64,000 nt of DNA from Aquarana catesbeiana (lineage: Eukaryota > Chordata > Amphibia > Anura > Ranidae). Both the position numbers and the translations under genes were made by a program. This document shows, one piece after another, positions 1 through 12,818 of the stretch (positions within the stretch are counted from its first letter, which is position 1; each line of letters opens with the position of its first letter). The notes beneath the pieces were generated by a model. That model saw only the letters and a program-made list of their open reading frames with translations, was not told the DNA's origin and ran no database searches. The stretch is from positions 5,345,395-5,409,394 of the forward strand of contig NC_133324.1 in the NCBI RefSeq assembly GCF_042186555.1. The letters run 5' to 3'.

Positions 1-3000
1 GTAGGGGGTGCAGTTCTCGGTATTATCAGTGGGGGGTGCAGTTCTCAGTATTATCAGTAGGGGGAGCAGTTCTCAGTATTATCAGTAGGGGGTGCAGTTC
101 TCAGTATTATCAGTAGGGGGTGCAGTTCTCAGTATTATCAGTAGGGGGTGCAGTTCTCAGTATTATCAGTAGGGGGTGCAGTTCTCAGTATTATCAGTAG
201 GGGGTGCAGTTCTCAGTATTATCAGTAGGGGGTGCAGTTCTCAGTATTATCAGTAGGGGGAGCAGTTCTCAGTATTATCAGTAGAGGGAGCAGTTCTCAG
301 TATTATCAGTAGGGGGAGCAGTTCTCAGTATTATCAGTAGGGGGTGCAGTTCTCAGTATTATCAGTAGGGGGTGCAGTTCTCAGTATTATCAGTAGGGGG
401 AGCAGTTCTCAGTATTATCAGTAGAGGGAGCAGTTCTCAGTATTATCAGTAGGGGGAGCAGTTCTCTGTATTATCAGTAGGGGGTGCAGTTCTCAGTATT
501 ATCAGTAGGGGGTGCAGTTCTCGGTATTACCAGTAGGGGGAGCAGTTCTCGGTATTATCAGTAGAGGGTGCAGTTCTCAGTATTATCAGTAGGGGGAGCA
601 GTTCTCAGTATTATCAGTAGGGGGTGCAGTTCTCGGTATTATCAGTAGGGGGTGCAGTTCTCGGTATTATCAGTAGGGGGAGCAGTTCTCGGTATTACCA
701 GTAGGGGGAGCAGTTCTCGGTATTATCAGTAGGGGGTGCAGTTCTCGGTATTATCAGTAGGGGGAGCAGTTCTCAGTATTATCAGTAGGGGGAGCAGTTC
801 TCAGTATTATCAGTAGGGGGTGCAGTTCTCAGTATTATCAGTAGGGGGAGGAGTTCTCAGTATTATCAGTAGGGGGAGGAGTTCTCAGTATTATCAGTAG
901 GGGATGCAGTTCTCAGTATTATCAGTAGGGGGAGCAGTTCTCAGTATTATCAGTAGGGGGAGCAGTTCTCAGTATTATCAGTAGGGGATGCAGTTCTCAG
1001 TATTATCAGTAGGGGGAGCAGTTCTCAGTATTATCAGTAGGGGGAGCAGTTCTCAGTATTATCAGTAGGGGGAGCAGTTCTCAGTATTATCAGTAGAGGG
1101 AGCAGTTCTCAGTATTATCAGTAGGGGGAGCAGTTCTCGGTATTATCAGTAGGGGGTGCAGTTCTCGGTATTATCAGTAGGGGGTGCAGTTCTCAGTATT
1201 ACCAGTAGGGGGTGCAGTTCTCAGTATTATCAGTAGGGGATGCAGTTCTCAGTATTATCAGTAGGGGGAGCAGTTCTCAGTATTACCAGTAGGGGGTGCA
1301 GTTCTCAGTATTATCAGTAGGGGGAGCAGTTCTCAGTATTACCAGTAGGGGGTGCAGTTCTCAGTATTATCAGTAGGGGGAGCAGTTCTCAGTATTACCA
1401 GTAGGGGGTGCAGTTCTCAGTATTATCAGTAGGGGGAGCAGTTCTCAGTATTATCAGTAGGGGGAGCAGTTCTCGGTATTATCAGTAGGGGTGCAGTTCT
1501 CAGTATTATCAGTAGGGGGAGCAGTTCTCAGTATTATCAGTAGGGGGAGCAGTTCTCAGTATTATCAGTAGGGGGAGCAGTTCTCAGTATTATCAGTAGG
1601 GGGAGCAGTTCTCAGTATTATCAGTAGGGGGAGCAGTTCTCAGTATTATCAGTAGGGGGAGCAGTTCTCAGTATTATCAGTAGGGGGAGCAGTTCTCAGT
1701 ATTATCAGTAGGGGGAGCAGTTCTCAGTATTATCAGTAGGGGGTGCAGTTCTCAGTATTATCAGTAGGGGGTGCAGTTCTCAGTATTATCAGTAGGGGGA
1801 GCAGTTCTCAGTATTACCAGTAGGGGGTGCAGTTCTCAGTATTATCAGTAGGGGGTGCAGTTCTCAGTATTATCAGTAGGGGGAGCAGTTCTCAGTATTA
1901 TCAGTAGGGGGAGCAGTTCTCAGTATTATCAGTAGGGGGTGCAGTTCTCAGTATTATCAGTAGGGGGTGCAGTTCTCAGTATTATCAGTAGGGGGAGCAG
2001 TTCTCAGTATTATCAGTAGAGGGAGCAGTTCTCAGTATTATCAGTAGGGGGAGCAGTTCTCAGTATTATCAGTAGGGGGTGCAGTTCTCAGTATTATCAG
2101 TAGGGGGAGCAGTTCTCAGTATTATCAGTAGGGGGTGCAGTTCTCAGTATTATCAGTAGGGGGAGCAGTTCTCAGTATTATCAGTAGGGGGAGCAGTTCT
2201 CAGTATTATCAGTAGGGGGAGCAGTTCTCAGTATTATCAGTAGAGGGTGCAGTTCTCAGTATTATCAGTAGGGGGAGCAGTTCTCGGTATTATCAGTGGG
2301 GGGTGCAGTTCTCAGTATTATCAGTAGGGGGAGCAGTTCTCAGTATTATCAGTAGGGGGTGCAGTTCTCAGTATTATCAGTAGAGGGTGCAGTTCTCAGT
2401 ATTATCAGTAGGGGGAGCAGTTCTCGGTATTATCAGTGGGGGGTGCAGTTCTCAGTATTATCAGTAGGGGGAGCAGTTCTCAGTATTATCAGTAGGGGGA
2501 GCAGTTCTCAGTATTATCAGTAGGGGGTGCAGTTCTCAGTATTATCAGTAGGGGGAGCAGTTCTCAGTATTATCAGTAGGGGGTGCAGTTCTCAGTATTA
2601 TCAGTAGGGGGAGCAGTTCTCAGTATTATCAGTAGGGGGTGCAGTTCTCAGTATTATCAGTAGGGGGTGCAGTTCTCAGTATTATCAGTAGGGGGTGCAG
2701 TTCTCAGTATTATCAGTAGGGGGAGCAGTTCTCAGTATTATCAGTAGGGGGAGCAGTTCTCAGTATTATCAGTAGGGGGAGCAGTTCTCAGTATTATCAG
2801 TAGAGGGAGCAGTTCTCAGTATTATCAGTAGGGGGAGCAGTTCTCGGTATTATCAGTAGGGGGTGCAGTTCTCGGTATTATCAGTAGGGGATGCAGTTCT
2901 CAGTATTACCAGTAGGGGGTGCAGTTCTCAGTATTATCAGTAGGGGATGCAGTTCTCAGTATTATCAGTAGGGGGAGCAGTTCTCAGTATTACCAGTAGG

Positions 3001-6000
3001 GGGTGCAGTTCTCAGTATTATCAGTAGGGGGTGCAGTTCTCAGTATTATCAGTAGGGGGTGCAGTTCTCAGTATTATCAGTAGGGGGAGCAGTTCTCAGT
3101 ATTATCAGTAGGGGGAGCAGTTCTCAGTATTATCAGTAGGGGGAGCAGTTCTCAGTATTATCAGTAGGGGGAGCAGTTCTCAGTATTATCAGTAGGGGGA
3201 GCAGTTCTCAGTATTATCAGTAGGGGGAGCAGTTCTCAGTATTATCAGTAGGGGGAGCAGTTCTCAGTATTATCAGTAGGGGATGCAGTTCTCAGTATTA
3301 TCAGTAGGGGGAGCAGTTCTCAGTATTATCAGTAGGGGGAGCAGTTCTCAGTATTATCAGTAGGGGGAGCAGTTCTCAGTATTATCAGTAGGGGGAGCAG
3401 TTCTCAGTATTATCAGTAGGGGGAGCAGTTCTCAGTATTATCAGTAGGGGGAGCAGTTCTCAGTATTATCAGTAGGGGGAGCAGTTCTCAGTATTATCAG
3501 TAGGGGGTGCAGTTCTCAGTATTATCAGTAGGGGGAGCAGTTCTCAGTATTATCAGTAGGGGGAGCAGTTCTCAGTATTATCAGTAGGGGGTGCAGTTCT
3601 CAGTATTATCAGTAGGGGGTGCAGTTCTCAGTATTATCAGTAGGGGGAGCAGTTCTCAGTATTACCAGTAGGGGGTGCAGTTCTCAGTATTATCAGTAGG
3701 GGGTGCAGTTCTCAGTATTATCAGTAGGGGGAGCAGTTCTCAGTATTATCAATAGGGGGAGCAGTTCTCAGTATTATCAGTAGGGGGAGCAGTTCTCAGT
3801 ATTATCAGTAGGGGGTGCAGTTCTCAGTATTATCAGTAGGGGGTGCAGTTCTCAGTATTATCAGTAGGGGGTGCAGTTCTCAGTATTATCAGTAGGGGGA
3901 GCAGTTCTCAGTATTATCAGTAGGGGGTGCAGTTCTCAGTATTATCAGTAGGGGGAGCAGTTCTCAGTATTATCAATAGGGGGAGCAGTTCTCAGTATTA
4001 TCAGTAGGGGGAGCAGTTCTCAGTATTATCAGTAGGGGGTGCAGTTCTCAGTATTATCAGTAGGGGGTGCAGTTCTCAGTATTATCAGTAGGGGGTGCAG
4101 TTCTCAGTATTATCAGTAGGGGGTGCAGTTCTCAGTATTATCAGTAGGGGGTGCAGTTCTCAGTATTATCAGTAGGGGGAGCAGTTCTCAGTATTATCAG
4201 TAGGGGGTGCAGTTCTCAGTATTATCAGTAGGGGGTGCAGTTCTCAGTATTATCAATAGGGGGAGCAGTTCTCAGTATTATCAGTAGAGGGAGCAGTTCT
4301 CAGTATTATCAGTAGGGGGAGCAGTTCTCAGTATTATCAGTAGGGGGTGCAGTTCTCAGTATTATCAGTAGGGGGAGCAGTTCTCAGTATTATCAGTAGG
4401 GGGTGCAGTTCTCAGTATTATCAGTAGGGGGAGCAGTTCTCAGTATTATCAGTAGGGGGTGCAGTTCTCAGTATTATCAGTAGGGGGTGCAGTTCTCAGT
4501 ATTATCAGTAGGGGGAGCAGTTCTCAGTATTATCAGTAGGGGGTGCAGTTCTCGGTATTATCAGTAGGGGGTGCAGTTCTCGGTATTATCAGTAGGGGGA
4601 GCAGTTCTCGGTATTATCAGTAGGGGGTGCAGTTCTCAGTATTATCAGTAGGGGGTGCAGTTCTCAGTATTATCAGTAGGGGGAGCAGTTCTCAGTATTA
4701 TCAGTAGGGGGAGCAGTTCTCAGTATTATCAGTAGGGGGTGCAGTTCTCAGTATTATCAGTAGGGGGTGCAGTTCTCAGTATTATCAGTAGGGGGAGCAG
4801 TTCTCAGTATTATCAGTAGGGGGTGCAGTTCTCGGTATTATCAGTAGGGGGTGCAGTTCTCGGTATTATCAGTAGGGGGAGCAGTTCTCAGTATTATCAG
4901 TAGGGGGTGCAGTTCTCAGTATTATCAGTAGGGGGTGCAGTTCTCAGTATTATCAGTAGGGGGTGCAGTTCTCAGTATTATCAGTAGGGGGAGCAGTTCT
5001 CAGTATTATCAGTAGGGGGTGCAGTTCTCAGTATTATCAGTAGGGGGTGCAGTTCTCAGTATTATCAGTAGGGGGAGCAGTTCTCAGTATTATCAGTAGG
5101 GGGTGCAGTTCTCGGTATTATCAGTAGGGGGTGCAGTTCTCGGTATTATCAGTAGGGGGAGCAGTTCTCAGTATTACCAGTAGGGGGTGCAGTTCTCAGT
5201 ATTATCAGTAGGGGGTGCAGTTCTCAGTATTATCAGTAGGGGGAGCAGTTCTCAGTATTACCAGTAGGGGGTGCAGTTCTCAGTATTATCAGTAGGGGGT
5301 GCAGTTCTCAGTATTATCAGTAGGGGGAGCAGTTCTCAGTATTATCAGTAGGGGGTGCAGTTCTCGGTATTATCAGTAGGGGGAGCAGTTCTCAGTATTA
5401 TCAGTAGGGGGAGCAGTTCTCAGTATTATCAGTAGGGGGAGCAGTTCTCAGTATTATCAGTAGGGGGAGCAGTTCTCAGTATTATCAATAGGGGGAGCAG
5501 TTCTCAGTATTATCAGTAGGGGGAGCAGTTCTCAGTATTATCAGTAGGGGGTGCAGTTCTCAGTATTATCAGTAGGGGGTGCAGTTCTCAGTATTATCAG
5601 TAGGGGGTGCAGTTCTCAGTATTATCAGTAGGGGGTGCAGTTCTCAGTATTATCAGTAGGGGGTGCAGTTCTCAGTATTATCAGTAGGGGGTGCAGTTCT
5701 CAGTATTATCAGTAGGGGGTGCAGTTCTCAGTATTATCAATAGGGGGTGCAGTTCTCAGTATTATCAATAGGGGGAGCAGTTCTCAGTATTATCAGTAGA
5801 GGGAGCAGTTCTCAGTATTATCAGTAGGGGGAGCAGTTCTCAGTATTATCAGTAGGGGGTGCAGTTCTCAGTATTATCAGTAGGGGGTGCAGTTCTCAGT
5901 ATTATCAATAGGGGGAGCAGTTCTCAGTATTATCAGTAGAGGGAGCAGTTCTCAGTATTATCAGTAGGGGGTGCAGTTCTCAGTATTATCAGTAGGGGGA

Positions 6001-9000
6001 GCAGTTCTCAGTATTATCAGTAGGGGGTGCAGTTCTCTGTATTATCAGTAGGGGGAGCAGTTCTCAGTATTATCAGTAGGGGGTGCAGTTCTCAGTATTA
6101 TCAGTAGGGGGTGCAGTTCTCAGTATTATCAGTAGGGGGAGCAGTTCTCAGTATTATCAGTAGGGGGTGCAGTTCTCGGTATTATCAGTAGGGGGAGCAG
6201 TTCTCAGTATTATCAGTAGGGGGAGCAGTTCTCAGTATTATCAGTAGGGGGAGCAGTTCTCAGTATTATCAGTAGGGGGAGCAGTTCTCAGTATTATCAG
6301 TAGGGGGTGCAGTTCTCAGTATTATCAGTAGGGGGAGCAGTTCTCAGTATTACCAGTAGGGGGAGCAGTTCTCAGTATTACCAGTAGGGGGAGCAGTTCT
6401 CAGTATTATCAGTAGGGGGAGCAGTTCTCAGTATTATCAGTAGGGGGAGCAGTTCTCAGTATTACCAGTAGGGGGAGCAGTTCTCAGTATTACCAGTAGG
6501 GGGAGCAGTTCTCAGTATTATCAGTAGAGGGTGCAGTTCTCAGTATTACCAGTAGGGGGAGCAGTTCTCAGTATTACCAGTAGGGGGAGCAGTTCTCAGT
6601 ATTATCAGTAGGGGGAGCAGTTCTCAGTATTATCAGTAGGGGGAGCAGTTCTCGGTATTATCAGTGGGGGGTGCAGTTCTCAGTATTATCAGTAGGGGGT
6701 GCAGTTCTCAGTATTATCAGTAGGGGGTGCAGTTCTCAGTATTATCAGTAGGGGGAGCAGTTCTCAGTATTATCAGTAGGGGGAGCAGTTCTCAGTATTA
6801 TCAGTAGGGGGAGCAGTTCTCAGTATTATCAGTAGAGGGTGCAGTTCTCAGTATTATCAGTAGGGGGAGCAGTTCTCGGTATTATCAGTGGGGGGTGCAG
6901 TTCTCAGTATTATCAGTAGGGGGTGCAGTTCTCAGTATTATCAGTAGGGGGAGCAGTTCTCAGTATTATCAGTAGGGGGAGCAGTTCTCAGTATTATCAG
7001 TAGGGGGAGCAGTTCTCAGTATTATCAGTAGAGGGTGCAGTTCTCAGTATTATCAGTAGGGGGAGCAGTTCTCAGTATTATCAGTAGGGGGAGCAGTTCT
7101 CAGTATTATCAGTAGGGGGAGCAGTTCTCAGTATTATCAGTAGGGGGAGCAGTTCTCAGTATTATCAGTAGGGGGAGCAGTTCTCAGTATTATCAGTAGG
7201 GGGAGCAGTTCTCAGTATTATCAGTAGGGGGAGCAGTTCTCAGTATTATCAGTAGGGGGTGCAGTTCTCGGTATTATCAGTGGGGGGTGCAGTTCTCAGT
7301 ATTACCAGTAGGGGGAGCAGTTCTCAGTATTATCAGTAGGGGGAGCAGTTCTCAGTATTATCAGTAGGGGGAGCAGTTCTCAGTATTATCAGTAGGGGGA
7401 GCAGTTCTCAGTATTATCAGTAGGGGGAGCAGTTCTCAGTATTATCAGTAGGGGGAGCAGTTCTCAGTATTATCAGTAGGGGGAGCAGTTCTCAGTATTA
7501 TCAGTAGGGGGAGCAGTTCTCAGTATTATCAGTAGGGGGTGCAGTTCTCGGTATTATCAGTAGGGGGTGCAGTTCTCAGTATTATCAGTAGGGGGAGCAG
7601 TTCTCAGTATTATCAGTAGGGGGTGCAGTTCTCAGTATTATCAGTAGGGGGAGCAGTTCTCGGTATTATCAGTGGGGGGTGCAGTTCTCAGTATTATCAG
7701 TAGAGGGAGCAGTTCTCAGTATTATCAGTAGGGGGAGCAGTTCTCGGTATTATCAGTAGGGGGAGCAGTTCTCAGTATTATCAGTAGAGGGAGCAGTTCT
7801 CAGTATTATCAGTAGGGGGAGCAGTTCTCAGTATTACCAGTAGGGGGAGCAGTTCTCGGTATTATCAGTAGGGGGTGCAGTTCTCAGTATTATCAGTAGG
7901 GGGTGCAGTTCTCAGTATTATCAGTAGGGGGAGCAGTTCTCGGTATTATCAGTGGGGGGTGCAGTTCTCAGTATTATCAGTAGGGGGAGCAGTTCTCAGT
8001 ATTATCAGTAGGGGGAGCAGTTCTCAGTATTATCAGTAGGGGGTGCAGTTCTCAGTATTATCAGTAGGGGGAGCAGTTCTCAGTATTATCAGTAGGGGGA
8101 GCAGTTCTCAGTATTATCAGTAGGGGGTGCAGTTCTCAGTATTATCAGTAGGGGGAGCAGTTCTCAGTATTATCAGTAGGGGGAGCAGTTCTCAGTATTA
8201 TCAGTAGGGGGTGCAGTTCTCAGTATTATCAGTAGGGGGTGCAGTTCTCAGTATTATCAGTAGGGGGAGCAGTTCTCAGTATTATCAGTAGGGGGTGCAG
8301 TTCTCAGTATTATCAGTAGGGGGAGCAGTTCTCAGTATTATCAGTAGGGGGTGCAGTTCTCGGTATTATCAGTGGGGGGTGCAGTTCTCAGTATTATCAG
8401 TAGGGGGAGCAGTTCTCAGTATTATCAGTAGGGGGTGCAGTTCTCAGTATTATCAGTAGGGGGTGCAGTTCTCAGTATTATCAGTAGGGGGAGCAGTTCT
8501 CAGTATTATCAGTAGAGGGAGCAGTTCTCAGTATTATCAGTAGGGGGAGCAGTTCTCTGTATTATCAGTAGGGGGTGCAGTTCTCAGTATTATCAGTAGG
8601 GGGTGCAGTTCTCGGTATTATCAGTAGGGGGAGCAGTTCTCAGTATTATCAGTAGAGGGAGCAGTTCTCAGTATTATCAGTAGGGGGTGCAGTTCTCAGT
8701 ATTATCAGTAGGGGGTGCAGTTCTCAGTATTATCAGTAGGGGGAGCAGTTCTCAGTATTATCAGTAGGGGGAGCAGTTCTCAGTATTATCAGTAGGGGGA
8801 GCAGTTCTCAGTATTATCAGTAGGGGGAGCAGTTCTCAGTATTATCAGTAGGGGGAGCAGTTCTCAGTATTATCAGTAGGGGGAGCAGTTCTCAGTATTA
8901 CCAGTAGAGGGAGCAGTTCTCGGTATTATCAGTAGGGGGAGCAGTTCTCAGTATTATCAGTAGGGGGAGCAGTTCTCGGTATTATCAGTAGGGGGAGCAG

Positions 9001-12000
9001 TTCTCAGTATTATCAGTAGGGGGTGCAGTTCTCAGTATTATCAGTAGGGGGAGCAGTTCTCGGTATTATCAGTAGGGGGAGCAGTTCTCAGTATTATCAG
9101 TAGGGGGAGCAGTTCTCAGTATTATCAGTAGGGGGAGCAGTTCTCAGTATTATCAGTAGGGGGAGCAGTTCTCAGTATTATCAGTAGGGGGAGCAGTTCT
9201 CGGTATTATCAGTAGGGGGAGCAGTTCTCAGTATTATCAGTAGGGGGAGCAGTTCTCAGTATTATCAGTAGGGGGTGCAGTTCTCAGTATTATCAGTAGG
9301 GGGAGCAGTTCTCTGTATTATCAGTAGGGGGTGCAGTTCTCAGTATTATCAGTAGGGGGAGCAGTTCTCGGTATTATCAGTAGAGGGTGCAGTTCTCAGT
9401 ATTATCAGTAGAGGGTGCAGTTCTCAGTATTATCAGTAGAGGGAGCAGTTCTCAGTATTATCAGTAGAGGGTGCAGTTCTCAGTATTATCAGTAGGGGGA
9501 GCAGTTCTCAGTATTATCAGTAGGGGGAGCAGTTCTCAGTATTATCAGTAGGGGGAGCAGTTCTCAGTATTATCAGTAGAGGGTGCAGTTCTCGGTATTA
9601 TCAGTAGGGGGAGCAGTTCTCAGTATTATCAGTAGAGGGAGCAGTTCTCAGTATTATCAGTAGAGGGTGCAGTTCTCAGTATTATCAGTAGAGGGTGCAG
9701 TTCTCAGTATTATCAGTAGGGGGAGCAGTTCTCAGTATTATCAGTAGGGGGTGCAGTTCTCAGTATTATCAGTAGGGGGAGCAGTTCTCAGTATTATCAG
9801 TAGAGGGTGCAGTTCTCAGTATTATCAGTAGGGGGAGCAGTTCTCAGTATTATCAGTAGAGGGTGCAGTTCTCGGTATTATCAGTAGGGGGAGCAGTTCT
9901 CAGTATTATCAGTAGGGGGTGCAGTTCTCAGTATTATCAGTAGGGGGTGCAGTTCTCAGTATTATCAGTAGAGGGTGCAGTTCTCAGTATTATCAGTAGG
10001 GGGAGCAGTTCTCAGTATTATCAGTAGGGGGTGCAGTTCTCAGTATTATCAGTAGGGGGAGCAGTTCTCAGTATTATCAGTAGAGGGTGCAGTTCTCAGT
10101 ATTATCAGTAGGGGGAGCAGTTCTCAGTATTATCAGTAGGGGGAGCAGTTCTCAGTATTATCAGTAGGGGGTGCAGTTCTCAGTATTATCAGTAGGGGGA
10201 GCAGTTCTCTGTATTATCAGTAGGGGGAGCAGTTCTCAGTATTATCAGTAGGGGGTGCAGTTCTCAGTATTATCAGTAGGGGGAGCAGTTCTCTGTATTA
10301 TCAGTAGGGGGAGCAGTTCTCAGTATTATCAGTAGGGGGTGCAGTTCTCAGTATTATCAGTAGGGGGAGCAGTTCTCGATATTATCAGTAGGGGGAGCAG
10401 TTCTCAGTATTATCAGTAGGGGGTGCAGTTCTCAGTATTATCAGTAGGGGGAGCAGTTCTCAGTATTATCAGTAGGGGGTGCAGTTCTCAGTATTATCAG
10501 TAGAGGGAGCAGTTCTCAGTATTATCAGTAGGGGGTGCAGTTCTCAGTATTATCAGTAGGGGGAGCAGTTCTCAGTATTATCAGTAGGGGGAGCAGTTCT
10601 CAGTATTATCAGTAGGGGGTGCAGTTCTCGGTATTATCAGTAGGGGGTGCAGTTCTCAGTATTATCAGTAGGGGGAGCAGTTCTCAGTATTATCAGTAGG
10701 GGGTGCAGTTCTCAGTATTATCAGTAGGGGGAGCAGTTCTCAGTATTATCAGTAGGGGATGCAGTTCTCAGTATTATCAGTAGGGGGTGCAGTTCTCGGT
10801 ATTATCAGTAGGGGGTGCAGTTCTCAGTATTATCAGTAGGGGGTGCAGTTCTCGGTATTATCAGTAGGGGGTGCAGTTCTCAGTATTATCAGTAGGGGGA
10901 GCAGTTCTCAGTATTATCAGTAGGGGGTGCAGTTCTCAGTATTATCAGTAGGGGGAGCAGTTCTCGGTATTATCAGTAGGGGGTGCAGTTCTCTGTATTA
11001 TCAGTAGGGGGTGCAGTTCTCAGTATTATCAGTAGGGGGTGCAGTTCTCAGTATTATCAGTAGGGGGAGCAGTTCTCAGTATTATCAGTAGGGGGAGCAG
11101 TTCTCAGTATTATCAGTAGGGGGTGCAGTTCTCAGTATTATCAGTAGGGGGTGCAGTTCTCAGTATTACCAGTAGGGGGAGGAGTTCTCAGTATTATCAG
11201 TAGGGGGAGCAGTTCTCGGTATTATCAGTAGGGGGAGCAGTTCTCAGTATTATCAGTAGGGGGAGCAGTTCTCGGTATTATCAGTAGGGGGAGCAGTTCT
11301 CAGTATTATCAGTAGGGGTGCAGTTCTCAGTATTATCAGTAGGGGGAGCAGTTCTCGGTATTATCAGTAGGGGGAGCAGTTCTCAGTATTATCAGTAGGG
11401 GGTGCAGTTCTCGGTATTACCAGTAGGGGGAGCAGTTCTCGGTATTATCAGTAGGGGGAGCAGTTCTCGGTATTATCAGTAGGGGGAGCAGTTCTCAGTA
11501 TTATCAGTAGGGGGAGCAGTTCTCAGTATTATCAGTAGGGGGTGCAGTTCTCAGTATTATCAGTAGGGGGAGCAGTTCTCAGTATTATCAGTAGGGGGAG
11601 CAGTTCTCAGTATTATCAGTAGGGGGAGCAGTTCTCAGTATTATCAGTAGGGGGAGCAGTTCTCAGTATTATCAGTAGGGGGTGCAGTTCTCAGTATTAT
11701 CAATAGGGGGAGCAGTTCTCAGTATTATCAGTAGGGGGAGCAGTTCTCAGTATTATCAGTAGGGGGAGCAGTTCTCAGTATTATCAGTAGGGGGTGCAGT
11801 TCTCAGTATTATCAGTAGGGGGAGCAGTTCTCAGTATTATCAGTAGGGGGAGCAGTTCTCAGTATTACCAGTAGGGGGTGCAGTTCTCAGTATTATCAGT
11901 AGGGGGAGCAGTTCTCAGTATTATCAGTAGGGGGAGCAGTTCTCGGTATTATCAGTAGGGGGAGCAGTTCTCAGTATTACCAGTAGGGGGTGCAGTTCTC

Positions 12001-12467
12001 AGTATTATCAGTAGGGGGAGCAGTTCTCAGTATTATCAGTAGGGGATGCAGTTCTCAGTATTATCAGTAGGGGGAGCAGTTCTCAGTATTATCAGTAGGG
12101 GGAGCAGTTCTCAGTATTACCAGTAGGGGGTGCAGTTCTCAGTATTATCAGTAGGGGGAGCAGTTCTCAGTATTATCAGTAGGGGGAGCAGTTCTCAGTA
12201 TTATCAGTAGGGGTGCAGTTCTCAGTATTATCAGTAGGGGGAGCAGTTCTCAGTATTATCAGTAGGGGGAGCAGTTCTCAGTATTATCAGTAGGGGGAGC
12301 AGTTCTCAGTATTATCAGTAGGGGGAGCAGTTCTCAGTATTACCAGTAGGGGGTGCAGTTCTCAGTATTATCAGTAGGGGGTGCAGTTCTCAGTATTATC
12401 AGTAGGGGGAGCAGTTCTCAGTATTATCAGTAGGGGGAGCAGTTCTTAGTATTACCAGTAGGGGGAG
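1..12467. repeat. 28-bp minisatellite array, about 445 units, open at the left edge
   Basis: Head-to-tail 28-bp units begin at base 1 and continue to 12,467. Each unit is a G-tract of about five G's (GTAGGGGG), then T or A, then GCAGTTCTC, then A or G, then GTATTATCA. Four positions vary repeatedly: T/A after the G-tract, A/G in CTC(A/G)GTATT, T/C in ATTA(T/C)CAG, and an A inside the G-tract (GTAGAGGG). Three units are one base short, with GTAGGGGTG, near 1,487, 11,318 and 12,210. The rare form GGAGGAGTT occurs near 850, 875 and 11,190. The last unit (about 12,440-12,467) is diverged, reading TTCTTAGT. The unit has stops in both strands within three repeats, so no long reading frame exists. 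The array is cut by the window edge, so its true length is unknown. Confidence 0.97.
4511..5330. repeat. Higher-order repeat of ten 28-bp units (280 bp), about 2.9 copies
   Basis: I scored units by the T/A base after the G-tract and the A/G base in CTC(A/G)GTATT. A run of one A/A unit followed by two T/G units recurs at about 4,511, 4,791 and 5,071, exactly 280 bp apart. The remaining units of each block largely agree; copies 1 and 2 differ at two units. The third copy then drifts out of step. This shows recent block-wise amplification inside the larger array, not only single-unit turnover. Confidence 0.65.
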
Positions 12468-12660
12468 GAGGCGGTGGGCGGTCTCTCGGGCGGTGTACAC
12501 GCCCAGTAGATCTCCTCTCGGTGACGTAGCTGCCGCCAGACTCAGACTGTTCATTAACGCCTCACATAGCTCCGCCCTCACCATCGCCCAACCAGGGGGG
12601 TTTATATCCAATAGGAGGATCCGAGGAGACACAGAGCGCCGCCCACTGGGCTGTCCTATA
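12468..12660 (-). promoter_or_regulatory. CpG-rich, promoter-like spacer between the two large arrays (candidate)
   Basis: About 14 CpG dinucleotides lie in these roughly 190 bases, unlike the arrays on either side. Visible motifs are a GC box (GGGCGG, 12,476-12,481), a CRE-like TGACGTA (12,522-12,528), further GC-box-like CCGCCC near 12,571, and CCAAT (12,608-12,612). On the minus strand the last reads ATTGG directly before ATATAAA, whose TATAAA is the complement of 12,601-12,606. A CCAAT box this close to a TATA box would be unusual spacing. If it is a promoter, the TATA orientation means transcription leftwards into the 28-bp array. No recognisable exon follows, and the short open frames on both strands resemble nothing I know. 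It could equally be a CpG-rich remnant of the sequence from which the arrays expanded. Confidence 0.3.
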
Positions 12661-12818
12661 TTCATCTTCACCCTGAGAGAGGAGAAATATGAGACATCAA
12701 TCCCCAATACTGACTGTATAATATATATATATATATAATGAAGAGATCTGATTGGATGATTATTATGGGAGATCTGTATTGTGACTGGATGAGATATAAC
12801 ATTGTATCCGCAGTTAAT
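12661..12818. other. Unique AT-rich spacer with a short TA microsatellite
   Basis: This stretch is not repetitive except for a TA run at about 12,718-12,738. It contains GATTGGATGA at 12,750-12,759, and the same ten bases recur at the far end of the 62-bp array (53,930-53,939). No gene, RNA or transposon signature is visible. The array proper starts at 12,819. Confidence 0.6.

Noticed and set aside
1..12467. CRISPR-like regular 28-bp repeats
   Set aside because: The units are directly contiguous with no spacers, no cas genes are present, and the setting is a vertebrate minisatellite.
12493..12738. 81-codon plus-strand open frame in the spacer
   Set aside because: No similarity to a family I know. 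It ends in a translated TA microsatellite and lies in a CpG-rich segment where chance open frames are common.
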